Assembly: GCF_003002815.1 (NCBI RefSeq) | Contig: NZ_PVTF01000004.1 | Span: 558,001-622,000 of the forward strand | Length of the DNA: 64,000 bases | Origin: Umezawaea tangerina | Lineage (GTDB): Bacteria > Actinomycetota > Actinomycetes > Mycobacteriales > Pseudonocardiaceae | Direction of reading: 5' to 3' | Shown: positions 1 through 7,623 of the stretch, one piece after another | Layout: each line of letters opens with the position of its first letter | Position numbering within the stretch: the first letter of the stretch is position 1 | The notes under the pieces: model-generated | The model's database searches: none | What the model was told of the DNA's origin: nothing | The model's input: the letters and a program-made list of their open reading frames with translations, nothing else | Made by a program: the position numbers and the translations under genes

Positions 1-327
1 GTCCTCCAGATCCGCGAGCCACACCTTCGCCCCCGAGTTGAGCGCGTTGATCGCCATCTTCCGCTCGGTCGGCCCGGTGATCTCCACCCGCCGGTCGGTC
101 AACGCCTCGGGCGCGGGCGCCACCCGCCACTCCGCCTCCCGGACCTCCGCCGTCTCCGGCAGGAAGTCCAACGTCCCCGAAGCCCGCCGCTCCGCCCGCC
201 GCGCCAGCAGATCGTCGCGGGTGGCCGCGAAGTCGCGGTGCAGCCCCGCCACGAACTCGAGCGCTTCCGGCGTCAGGACCTCCTCACCACGATCGACCTG
301 GCCGCCGAGGACGCGGATGTCGGACAT
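1..327 (-). CDS. aceB: Malate synthase A, N-terminal part (cut by window edge)
   Basis: Only the first 109 codons are present; the gene runs off the left edge. The ATG at 325-327 gives [16 protein letters not shown], and the visible part ends in a stretch reading [20 protein letters not shown], a conserved N-terminal block of glyoxylate-cycle malate synthase A (glyoxylate + acetyl-CoA to malate; cytoplasmic, about 540 aa when complete). The start lies just after a GA-rich ribosome site. It is divergent from an IclR-type regulator with a 111-bp gap that holds an imperfect palindrome, so control by that neighbour is likely. Family assignment is firm; the catalytic residues lie outside the window. 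Confidence 0.88.
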   Translation of the reverse strand, partial: MSDIRVLGGQVDRGEEVLTPEALEFVAGLHRDFAATRDDLLARRAERRASGTLDFLPETAEVREAEWRVAPAPEALTDRRVEITGPTERKMAINALNSGAKVWLADLED

Positions 328-378
328 GGAGGTCCACCTCGCTTCTGGGGGCTGTGTTTCTACTTCGCGGACTATAGT

Positions 379-393
379 TTTTGCATAGCGGAA
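379..393. promoter_or_regulatory. Putative IclR-family operator between aceB and its regulator
   Basis: The sequence TTTTGCATAGCGGAA is an imperfect palindrome (TTnnGC, three-base centre, GCnnAA) in the 111-bp divergent gap. Regulators of this family bind similar short inverted repeats, and actinobacterial AllR-like sites have a comparable TTCCGC/GCGGAA form. A TATAGT hexamer just upstream (373-378) could be a -10 for the regulator gene. The assignment rests on position and symmetry only. Confidence 0.5.
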
Positions 394-438
394 CTGCAAC
401 GATGGTTAGACTCCAGCCGGTCTACCAGGGGAGTGATC

Positions 439-1194
439 ATGGCGCGCGAGTCGTCAGGCGGAGTCCAGTCCCTCCAACGCGCCTTCGACCTGCTCGAACG
501 CCTCGCGGACGCCGGCGGCGAAGCCAGCCTCTCCGAGCTCGCCGCCACCTCGGGCCTCCCCCTCCCGACCATCCACCGCCTCATCCGCACCCTTGTCACG
601 CTGGGGTACGTGCGCCAGAACCGCAACCGCCGCTACACCCTCGGCTCCCGCCTCATCCGCCTCGGCGAGAGCGCGGGCCGCCAATTCGGCACCTGGGCCC
701 GCCCCTTCCTGACCGAGTTGGTCGACCAGGTGGAGGAAACGGCGAACCTCGCCGTCCTGGACGGCGACGAGGTCGTCTACGTCGCCCAGGTGCCCTCGAA
801 GCACTCCATGCGCATGTTCACCGAAGTCGGCAGACGCCTCCTCCCCCACGGCACCGGCGTCGGCAAAGCAATGCTCTCCCAACTCCCCCGCCCAGAAGTC
901 CAGGCACTCCTGGACCGCACCGGCCTTCCCGCCTACACCCCGAACACCATCACCGACCCGGCAGAACTCCTGGACTCCCTCGACCGCATCGCCGACCAGG
1001 GCTACGCCCTCGACGAAAGCGAACAGGAACTAGGCGTCCGCTGCATCGCAGTCCCCCTGTCCGGCGCCCCCACCCTCTCCGCCGTCTCCGTCTCCGGCCC
1101 CGAAGGCCGACTCACCAAGGACGCCGTCGCCCGCATCCTCCCCGAGGTCCTGGCCATCGCGAAACGCCTAAGCGACCAAGCCGCCAACTCCTAA
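439..1194 (+). CDS. IclR-family transcriptional regulator
   Basis: The protein has 251 aa. Residues 11-60 form the winged helix-turn-helix with the recognition stretch SGLPLPTIHRLIRTL. Residues 85-245 form the IclR effector domain, including HGTGVGKAML at 137-146. The ATG at 439 was chosen over an upstream in-frame start because a GGGGAG ribosome site sits 5 bases before it and the HTH then begins near residue 10, as in the family. Its divergence from aceB suggests it controls malate synthase, and possibly allantoin or glyoxylate metabolism as AllR does in streptomycetes; the effector is unknown. A long repeat-filled gap follows. Confidence 0.9.
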   Translation: MARESSGGVQSLQRAFDLLERLADAGGEASLSELAATSGLPLPTIHRLIRTLVTLGYVRQNRNRRYTLGSRLIRLGESAGRQFGTWARPFLTELVDQVEETANLAVLDGDEVVYVAQVPSKHSMRMFTEVGRRLLPHGTGVGKAMLSQLPRPEVQALLDRTGLPAYTPNTITDPAELLDSLDRIADQGYALDESEQELGVRCIAVPLSGAPTLSAVSVSGPEGRLTKDAVARILPEVLAIAKRLSDQAANS

Positions 1195-1270
1195 AACACA
1201 CCCCAACACCCAACGCGAACGCCCTCCTCACCGAGCGCAGCCCACCAACACCCATCCGACGCGCAGCAAG

Positions 1271-1470
1271 GACGCCTCGTCCGACGCGCAGCGAGGACGC
1301 CTCGTCCGACGCGCAGCGAGGACGCCTCGTCCGACGCGCAGCGAGGACGCCTCGTCCGACGCGCAGCGAGGACGCCTCGTCCGACGCGCAGCGAGGACGC
1401 CTCGTCCGACGCGCAGCGAGGACGCCTCGTCCGACGCGCAGCGAGGACGCCTCGTCCGACGCGCAGCGAG
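1271..1470. repeat. Eight perfect 25-bp tandem repeats
   Basis: The unit starts GACGCCTCGTCC and ends GCAGCGAG; eight identical copies run head to tail without spacers, with decayed half-units on both sides (about 1253-1270 and 1471-1500). Each unit junction contains GGACG-CCT-CGTCC, a 5-bp stem with a 3-base loop. The unit is related to the mini-hairpin modules in the tails of the dispersed element at 35.2 and 46.0 kb, so it looks like a local expansion of one module. Confidence 0.9.
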
Positions 1471-1510
1471 GATGCCTTCCCTGTCCAACGGCGCAGCCGA
1501 GGATCCCCAC

Positions 1511-1762
1511 CGGGGCGCAGCCCGCCACCTCGCATCCGGCGCGGAGCGCCTAGAGCCTTGTCCGCAGCGCAGCAAGGATGCCCAGTCCGACGCGCAGCCG
1601 AGGATGCCCTGTCCGTCGCGGAGCGTCGGATGCCCTCCCCACCCACACTCCCCCCACGCACCCCGCCGAAAAACCATCTCTATACCCGCCGAATCTTGTC
1701 AAGACAGCCCTATCGTCTTGACAAGATTCGGCGGGTATAGAACAATCGGCGAGCCGGGGTGC
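1511..1762 (-). repeat. Dispersed hairpin element, copy A
   Basis: This copy is inverted relative to the copies at 35.2 and 46.0 kb. The hairpin has a perfect 27-bp stem (1679-1705 with 1715-1741) and a 9-base loop AGCCCTATC. The inner part of the stem is CTTGTCAAGAC; the outer 11-16 bases differ from the other copies. Bases 1611-1665 are identical to the reverse complement of 45999-46053 (55 of 55). Homology to copy C continues past the hairpin to about 1762. The tail (1511-1665) is a chain of short GC-rich hairpins. No transposase is nearby. Confidence 0.85.
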
Positions 1763-1947
1763 CCCCAAACAAACCCCGAAACAACACCCCCACCCTGATC
1801 AGCCCAAATATCCCCCCTACCCCCTCCCCAAACCCCCATAGGGGAACATCAGGGGTATCAACCCACCCCCCGCGTCCCTATCTTTTCCTCACGAGTCTCC
1901 CCATTCCGCCATATCGCGGTAATCGACTGGAGAAGGCGGCGCGTCCG

Positions 1948-3105
1948 ATGAAGGTACTGGTTACCAGCTGTCCCAATCAGGGCCATTTCTACCCGATGAT
2001 CCCTCTCCTCTGGGCCCTGCGCAGTGCCGGCCACCACGTTGTCGCTGCCATGCCCCGCACCATGGCCGGAGTCACCGCCACCGCAGGCGTGTCCGCGATC
2101 TCCCTCGGCGACGACGTCCCGTTGGCCGAGCTCGTGCCCGACCACGCGAACCGCCCGGCCCAGAACGCCAGCGTCGAGTCGCTGGCCGAGCACGTCGCCG
2201 ACTACTACGGCCCCCTCGCGGAACGGCACGTCGGACGACTGTTCGACATCGCCGAGCGCTGGCAGCCCGACGTCGTCATGCACACCTCGTGGGAGTACGC
2301 GGGCCCCATCGTCGCCGCCCGCCTGGGCATCCCGACGGTCAAGCACGGCTGGGGCCTGATGCTGCCGCCGGAGGTCGACGAGCTCGTCCACGAGCGCCTT
2401 GCCTACCTCTACCGCGACTGGGGTCTGGTCGGCGCCCCGCCGCCGCCCGTCCGCTGGATCGACGTCTGCCCCCGCAGCATGCAGGTCGGCAAGGCCCCCG
2501 CCGAGTCGCTGCCCATGAGCTGGATCCCCTTCAACGGGTCCACGGTGCTCCCCGACTGGCTCATGGAGAAGCCGAGGCACAAGCGCGTCGCGGTGACCTT
2601 GGGCAACGTCCCGATCCGCGGCAAGCACTCCGAGGTCCTGCACACGACCCTGGAGGCCCTCAAGGAGATCGACGCCGAGGTCGTGGTGGCCGCGGGCTGG
2701 GGTCTCGACCACGACGACGACCTGCCCCGCAACGTCCGGGTCGTCCGAGGCATCCCGCTGCACGACCTCCTGCCGACCTGCGACCTGGTGATCAACCACG
2801 GCGGCGCGGGCAGCCTGCTCGCGACGATCGCGCACGGCCTGCCGCAGGTCGTCCTGCCCCAGATGTGCGTGCACTTCCAGCACGGCGACCGGCTCGCGGC
2901 CATCGGCGGCGCGGTGTCGCTGCACCCGGCCGAGCAGACCGTCGAGAACATCCGCGAGGCCGTCTGCGGGCTGTTGACGCACTCCGCGGCGCGGCTCGTC
3001 GCGGCCCGGCTCCAGCAGGAGAACGACGACCAGCTCTCACCCGCGTCCGTGGTGAAGCACCTGGAGACCGTGGTGGCCCCGCGCAGCGAATGGGCCGCCG
3101 CATGA
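1948..3105 (+). CDS. GT-B (family 1/UGT-like) glycosyltransferase
   Basis: The protein has 385 aa and probably moves a sugar from an NDP-sugar to a natural-product acceptor in the cytoplasm. The N-terminal half starts MKVLVTSCPNQGHFYPMIPL, the usual acceptor-domain opening (GH near residue 12). The donor-binding motif INHGGAGSLLATIAHGLPQV lies near residues 280-299, with the HGG signature of antibiotic glycosyltransferases. The ATG at 1948 follows GGAGAAGG at 1929-1936. The next gene starts inside its stop codon (ATGA), so the two are translated together, and the partner modifies NDP-deoxysugars. The acceptor is not evident; no polyketide or peptide synthase is in the window. Confidence 0.85.
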   Translation: MKVLVTSCPNQGHFYPMIPLLWALRSAGHHVVAAMPRTMAGVTATAGVSAISLGDDVPLAELVPDHANRPAQNASVESLAEHVADYYGPLAERHVGRLFDIAERWQPDVVMHTSWEYAGPIVAARLGIPTVKHGWGLMLPPEVDELVHERLAYLYRDWGLVGAPPPPVRWIDVCPRSMQVGKAPAESLPMSWIPFNGSTVLPDWLMEKPRHKRVAVTLGNVPIRGKHSEVLHTTLEALKEIDAEVVVAAGWGLDHDDDLPRNVRVVRGIPLHDLLPTCDLVINHGGAGSLLATIAHGLPQVVLPQMCVHFQHGDRLAAIGGAVSLHPAEQTVENIREAVCGLLTHSAARLVAARLQQENDDQLSPASVVKHLETVVAPRSEWAAA

Positions 3106-4421
3106 GCCTCGAGCGGGAGATCCTGGAAATCGTCAGGAAATACCACCGCGAGGAGTCGGAACCCACCGCGTTCATTCCTGGGGAAACCCCCATCCTGACC
3201 GGTGGGGCGGTGTTCGAGGAGGACGACCGGGTCGCCGTCGTCGAAGCCGCGCTGAACATGCGGATCGTCGCGGGGAAATCGACCCGTGAATTCGAGACGG
3301 CGCTCGCCCGCGCGTTCGGGCTGCGCAAGGCGTACATGGTGAACTCGGGTTCGTCGGCGAACCTGGTCGCGGTGACCGCGCTGACGTCCAGACACCTCGG
3401 CGAGCGCAGGCTCCAGCGCGGCGACGAGGTCGTCACGGTCGCCGCGGGCTTCCCGACGACGGTCAACCCGATCATCCAGAACGGGCTCGTGCCGGTGTTC
3501 GTGGACGTCGAGCTCGGGACCTACAACGCCACGGCGGAGGCCATCGCGTCCGCGGTCGGCCCGAAGACCAAGGCCATCGTGCTCGCGCACACCCTCGGCA
3601 ACCCCTACGAGGTCGAGGAGATCGCGAGGATCGCGCGGGACAACGGCCTGTGGCTCGTCGAGGACAACTGCGACGCGCTGGGCTCCACCTACCGCGGCAA
3701 GCTGACCGGCACGTTCGGCGACCTGGCCACGGTCAGCTTCTACCCGGCGCACCACATCACCACCGGCGAGGGCGGCTGCGTCGCCACCGGGAACCTGCAG
3801 CTGGGCAAGATCGTCGAGTCCGTCCGCGACTGGGGCCGCGACTGCTGGTGCGAACCGGCGCACGACAACACGTGCCACAAGCGCTTCGGCTGGCAGCTGG
3901 GGACGCTGCCGCAGGGCTACGACCACAAGTACACGTACACGCACATCGGCTACAACCTGAAGTCGACCGACCAGCAGGCCGCGCTCGGCGTGACCCAGCT
4001 GGCCAAGCTCGACCGCTTCTCGCAGGCCCGCAGGAGCAACTGGCGCAAGCTGCGCGACGGCCTCGTCGACGTGCCCGGCCTGATCCTGCCGGAGGCCACC
4101 AGGGACAGCGATCCCAGCTGGTTCGGGTTCCTGCTGACGCTGGGCCGCGAGCTGCCGTTCCGCCGCGCCGAGCTGATCTCGTTCCTGGAGGGCCGCAAGA
4201 TCGCGACCCGGCTGCTGTTCGGCGGCAACCTCACCCGCCAGCCCGCCTACCAGGGCGCCGAGTACCGCGTGGTCGGCGGCCTGACCAACAGCGACGTCAT
4301 CACCGAGCGCACGTTCTGGCTCGGCGTCCACCCGAGGCTCACGGACGAGATGATCGACTACGTGACGTCGTCGATCCGCGAGTTCGTCCGCTCCAAGGTC
4401 GGCGCGCTCACCCCGGCGTGA
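3102..4421 (+). CDS. NDP-4-keto-6-deoxyhexose 3-dehydrase (E1/RfbH/SpnQ type)
   Basis: This is a 439-aa PMP- and iron-sulfur-dependent dehydrase that removes the C3 hydroxyl of an NDP-4-keto-6-deoxyhexose. The aminotransferase fold is intact, but the PLP lysine is replaced by His217 in SFYPAHHITTGEGG, the hallmark of E1 enzymes. The [2Fe-2S] ligands fit C190-X57-C248-X1-C250-X7-C258 exactly, offset by three residues from the numbering known for the Yersinia enzyme. The length is normal (about 437 aa). The ATG overlaps the glycosyltransferase stop. E1 normally takes electrons from a reductase or ferredoxin; none is encoded nearby, nor are the sugar nucleotidyltransferase and 4,6-dehydratase. 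Confidence 0.92.
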   Translation: MSLEREILEIVRKYHREESEPTAFIPGETPILTGGAVFEEDDRVAVVEAALNMRIVAGKSTREFETALARAFGLRKAYMVNSGSSANLVAVTALTSRHLGERRLQRGDEVVTVAAGFPTTVNPIIQNGLVPVFVDVELGTYNATAEAIASAVGPKTKAIVLAHTLGNPYEVEEIARIARDNGLWLVEDNCDALGSTYRGKLTGTFGDLATVSFYPAHHITTGEGGCVATGNLQLGKIVESVRDWGRDCWCEPAHDNTCHKRFGWQLGTLPQGYDHKYTYTHIGYNLKSTDQQAALGVTQLAKLDRFSQARRSNWRKLRDGLVDVPGLILPEATRDSDPSWFGFLLTLGRELPFRRAELISFLEGRKIATRLLFGGNLTRQPAYQGAEYRVVGGLTNSDVITERTFWLGVHPRLTDEMIDYVTSSIREFVRSKVGALTPA

Positions 4422-4442
4422 GCCGACCCGTGGACGGGGTCC

Positions 4443-4943
4443 TCACGCGTTGTCGGTGAGGACCTCGTCCACGAACCTGTTCAGGTTCGCCACGGTGCGC
4501 TCGACGCGCTCGTCCAGGCTCAGCGACTCGGTCGCCTTCGGTCCGGACGCGCTGCGCCTGCCGCGGGTGTACTGGCAGCAGGCCAGGTCCGCGCAGATGT
4601 AGGTGCCGACGGTGTTGCCGAGCTTCCCGGCCGCCCCGACGCGGCGGGCGGAGAACAGCGCCACGTCGGCCTGCCCGTGGACCGTGCAGCAGAACGCGCA
4701 CATCGACTGCTTGACCCGGCCCTTGGGCTGGGTCGCCGACTGGAGCGCGAGCCCGACCACGCCGTCCTCGCGGGGCAGCACGACGTAGGCGTTGTGCACC
4801 GCCTTGGGGTCGCGCCAGCCCAGGAAGTCCAGGTCCGACCACTCGATGTCGGCCAGCTTCCCCGGCAGGGTCAGCCGCTTCGCCTCGCCCTTCGAGCAGT
4901 TGACGAACGAACCCCTGATCACACCTTCGGCCAGCGCTTCCAC
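4443..4943 (-). CDS. FBP-type (treble-clef zinc finger) protein, EF-G-binding-like
   Basis: The protein has 166 aa. The GTG at 4943 was chosen because the reading VEALAEGVIRGSFVNCSKGEA lines up with the usual start of the family (M-E-x-L ... IRxSFVNCSKGEA). A longer frame exists upstream but looks non-native. Cysteines C82/C85 (CAFC) and C117/C122 (CADLAC), followed by CQYTR, form the treble-clef zinc site known from the C-terminus of FusB/FBP proteins, which bind elongation factor G. The centre carries the conserved SDLDFLGWRDP. The gene is convergent with the dehydrase gene. Its role in translation rescue is inference from the family. Confidence 0.82.
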   Translation of the reverse strand: MEALAEGVIRGSFVNCSKGEAKRLTLPGKLADIEWSDLDFLGWRDPKAVHNAYVVLPREDGVVGLALQSATQPKGRVKQSMCAFCCTVHGQADVALFSARRVGAAGKLGNTVGTYICADLACCQYTRGRRSASGPKATESLSLDERVERTVANLNRFVDEVLTDNA

Positions 4944-5044
4944 GACCCGATCATCCGTTCCCTTCCAGTGCCGGGGCAACTGGATTAACACCCGGCTGAG
5001 TGCGCCCGCACCGCCGACACAACGCGACGACCGTGCCGAATGGA

Positions 5045-6358
5045 TCAACCGAGCAGGGCGTCGACGAAGGCGCCGGGTTCGAAGGGGGCGAGGTCGTCGG
5101 CGCCTTCGCCGAGGCCGACGAGTTTGACCGGGACGCCGAGTTCGCGTTGGACCTGGAAGACGATGCCGCCCTTGGCGGTGCCGTCGAGCTTGGTCAGCAC
5201 GATGCCGGTGATGGCGACGACGTCGGCGAAGACGCGGGCTTGGGTGAGGCCGTTCTGGCCGGTGGTGGCGTCGAGGACGAGGAGGACCTCGTCGACCACG
5301 GTGAGCTTCTCGACGACGCGCTTGACCTTGCCGAGCTCGTCCATCAGGCCGGTCTTGGTGTGCAGGCGGCCCGCGGTGTCGATCAGGACGGTGTCGACGC
5401 CGAGGTCGATGCCGCGTTTGACGGAGTCGAAGGCCACCGAGGCGGGGTCGCCGTTCTCCGGGCCGCGAACGGTGTCCGCGCCGACTCGGGCGCCCCAGGT
5501 CTGGAGCTGGTCGGCGGCGGCGGCGCGGAAGGTGTCCGCCGCGCCGAGCAGGACGGTGCGGCCGTCGGCTACCAGGACGCGGGCGAGCTTGCCGGTGGTG
5601 GTGGTCTTGCCGACGCCGTTCACGCCCACGACCAGTGCGACGGCGGGTTTGCCCTCGGCGTGCGGGAGGGCGTGGACGGAGCGGTCGAGTTCGGGGCGGA
5701 GCTTCTCGACGAGGACTTCGCGCAGCAGCGCGCGGGCTTGTTCGGCGCTGCGGACGCCGCGCGAGACGATCTCCGCGCGGAGCTTCTCGACGATCTCCAT
5801 GGTGGTGGCCGCGCCGAGGTCGGCGAGCAGCAGCGTGTCCTCGACCTCGGTCCAGGAGTCCTCGTCCAGGTCACCCGCGCCGAGCAGGCCGAGCAGGCCG
5901 GTGCCGAGGGTGGAGCGGGATCGGGAGAGCCTGCCGCGCAGGCGTTCCAGCCTGCCCGCGGTGGGTTCGATGTCGTCGAGCGCGGGCTCGTCCTCGATCG
6001 GTTCCGGCTCGGTGACCTCGGGTTCGGGGACTTCCGGCGCCTTGGGTTCGACGACCACGGCGTCCGGCAGGGCGACGTCCACCAGCGGGCGCTTCACCGA
6101 GTCGCGCGGCACGGCGGCGTCGTCGCCGACGCCGGGTTGGCCGTCGACCTCCGTCCGTTCGGCGACGGGGTGGTCGGACGGGGCGAACGTGATGCCGCTG
6201 CCCGCCTTGTACCCGGTGGCCTTCGGGGTCTCCTCCTGGTCGGTCAGGCTGATGCGCCTGCGGCGGGCCAGCACCACTCCGACGACGAGGGCGACCGCGA
6301 GCACGGCCACGACGGCTACAACGATCCAGATCAGGGACGAGGTCGACACGGGCGCCAT
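5045..6358 (-). CDS. ftsY: Signal recognition particle receptor FtsY
   Basis: The protein has 437 aa and is the SRP receptor GTPase that delivers ribosomes making membrane proteins to the translocon. A transmembrane helix (about residues 8-31) is followed by RRRR and an acidic Pro/Glu linker to about residue 135, as in actinobacterial FtsY. The NG domain shows GVNGVGKTTTTGKLA (G1, near 245), DTAGR (G3, near 328) and TKLDGTAKGG (G4, near 390). The ATG at 6358 places the membrane helix at the start; a frame continuing 34 codons upstream lacks support. In many actinobacteria ftsY directly follows smc; here about 9.5 kb separates them. Confidence 0.96.
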   Translation of the reverse strand: MAPVSTSSLIWIVVAVVAVLAVALVVGVVLARRRRISLTDQEETPKATGYKAGSGITFAPSDHPVAERTEVDGQPGVGDDAAVPRDSVKRPLVDVALPDAVVVEPKAPEVPEPEVTEPEPIEDEPALDDIEPTAGRLERLRGRLSRSRSTLGTGLLGLLGAGDLDEDSWTEVEDTLLLADLGAATTMEIVEKLRAEIVSRGVRSAEQARALLREVLVEKLRPELDRSVHALPHAEGKPAVALVVGVNGVGKTTTTGKLARVLVADGRTVLLGAADTFRAAAADQLQTWGARVGADTVRGPENGDPASVAFDSVKRGIDLGVDTVLIDTAGRLHTKTGLMDELGKVKRVVEKLTVVDEVLLVLDATTGQNGLTQARVFADVVAITGIVLTKLDGTAKGGIVFQVQRELGVPVKLVGLGEGADDLAPFEPGAFVDALLG

Positions 6359-6465
6359 CCTCGCACGGTGCCCCGTGTGATCAGTCGACAAACCACCCGC
6401 GCAGTCGGCGAATTGCCCACGAACAGACCTTGCGGTCCCCGGCCGGGTGCAATAGACCACACGAC

Positions 6466-7623
6466 ATGAAGGTCATCGGGGTGATCTCGGGAACGTCGAT
6501 GGACGCCGTCGACGTGGCTCTCGCCGATCTCCACCTCGACGGCGACACCGTCGTGCTGACCCCGCTGGGGCACGCCGAGCACCCGTTCCCCGCCGACGTG
6601 CGCACCGGCTCGGCCGCCGAGCTGTGCCGCGCGGACACCCGGCTCGGCCGGGCGTTCGCCGCCGCCGCGGTCGCGATGGGCGAGGCCGACCTGGTCGCCT
6701 CGCTGGGGCAGACGGTGCACCACTGGGTCGAGGACGGCCGGTGCCTCGGGACGCTGCAGCTGGGCCAGCCCGCGTGGATCGCCGAGGCCACCGGGCTGCC
6801 GGTCGTGGCCGACCTGCGGGCCCGCGACGTCGCCGCGGGCGGCCACGGGGCACCGCTGGCCAGCACGTTGGACGCGCTGTGGCTGGCCGACCTCGCCGAG
6901 TCCTCCGGCAAGCCCGCCGTCGCGCTGAACATCGGCGGGATCGCGAACATCACCGCGGTCTCCCCCGGCGCCGACCCGGTCGCCTACGACACCGGGCCGG
7001 GCAACGCGCTGCTGGACGCGGCCGTGCTCGAGCTGTCCCACGGCCTGCGCGGCTTCGACGTCGACGGCGAGCTGGCGGCACGCGGCACCCCGGCCCCGGA
7101 CTACCTCGCGGCGCTGCTGGCCGACCCGTACTACGCGCTGCCCGCGCCGAAGTCGACCGGCAAGGAGCACTTCGACCTCGCCTACCTGCACCGGACCACG
7201 TCCGGGCTGCCCACGGTGCGCGGCGAGGACCTGGTGGCCACGTTGACCGAGCTCACCGCGCGGACCGTCGCCGACGCGTGCCGCGCGCACGGCGCGGGCG
7301 TGGTCGTCGGGTCCGGCGGCGGCCTGCGCAACCCCGCGCTGGTGGCCGCGCTGACCCGCGCGCTCGGCCCCGTCGACTTGGTCACCAGCGACTCCCTCGG
7401 GCTGCCGTCGGACGCCAAGGAGGCGTACCTGAGCGCGCTGCTGGGGTTCCTCACGTGGTCCGGCGTGCCGTCCTCGGTGCCCACCGCGACCGGCGCGTCC
7501 GGCGCGCGCCTGCTCGGCAGCATCACGCCGGGGCGTGAGCCGCTTCGGCTCCCCGAACCCGCCGCCACACCCGTCACCCGACTGCGGATCGGCCACCCAG
7601 GAGGCACCAGTGCGCGCCCTTGA
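6466..7623 (+). CDS. anmK: Anhydro-N-acetylmuramic acid kinase
   Basis: The protein has 385 aa. AnmK hydrolyses and phosphorylates 1,6-anhydro-MurNAc to MurNAc-6-phosphate in cell-wall recycling. GTSMDAVD (9-16) is the phosphate-binding signature. NIGGIANIT and DTGPGN (near 174) and a late GSGGGLRNP are the other actin/hexokinase-fold motifs. The ATG at 6466 gives the standard MKVIGVISGTSMD start; the leader is short. The 3' end overlaps the symporter gene by 14 bases, so the two are probably one operon for taking up and phosphorylating an amino sugar. The gene is divergent from ftsY. Confidence 0.93.
   Translation: MKVIGVISGTSMDAVDVALADLHLDGDTVVLTPLGHAEHPFPADVRTGSAAELCRADTRLGRAFAAAAVAMGEADLVASLGQTVHHWVEDGRCLGTLQLGQPAWIAEATGLPVVADLRARDVAAGGHGAPLASTLDALWLADLAESSGKPAVALNIGGIANITAVSPGADPVAYDTGPGNALLDAAVLELSHGLRGFDVDGELAARGTPAPDYLAALLADPYYALPAPKSTGKEHFDLAYLHRTTSGLPTVRGEDLVATLTELTARTVADACRAHGAGVVVGSGGGLRNPALVAALTRALGPVDLVTSDSLGLPSDAKEAYLSALLGFLTWSGVPSSVPTATGASGARLLGSITPGREPLRLPEPAATPVTRLRIGHPGGTSARP

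Larger units (their letters stand above)
1195..1947. other. Gene-free gap made of repeats
   Basis: There is no credible gene in these 753 bases. Open frames here arise because the 25-bp repeats are free of stops in several frames. The gap holds a 25-bp tandem array (1271-1470), a chain of short GC-rich hairpins, a 27-bp perfect hairpin (1679-1741) and an A/C-rich leader before the glycosyltransferase gene, with GGAGAAGG at 1929-1936 as its ribosome site. Confidence 0.8.

Noticed and set aside
1271-1470. CRISPR array
   Set aside because: The 25-bp units are contiguous with no spacers, and no cas gene is nearby.
1191-1677. Overlapping Arg/Ala/Ser-rich reading frames through the tandem repeat
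   Set aside because: The 25-bp unit contains no stop in several frames; all frames are open for that reason. None has a ribosome site or family similarity.
1511-1762. Known insertion sequence or integron attC site
   Set aside because: No transposase or integrase is within the window, no terminal duplication was found, and the stems lack the unpaired bases and consensus boxes of attC sites.
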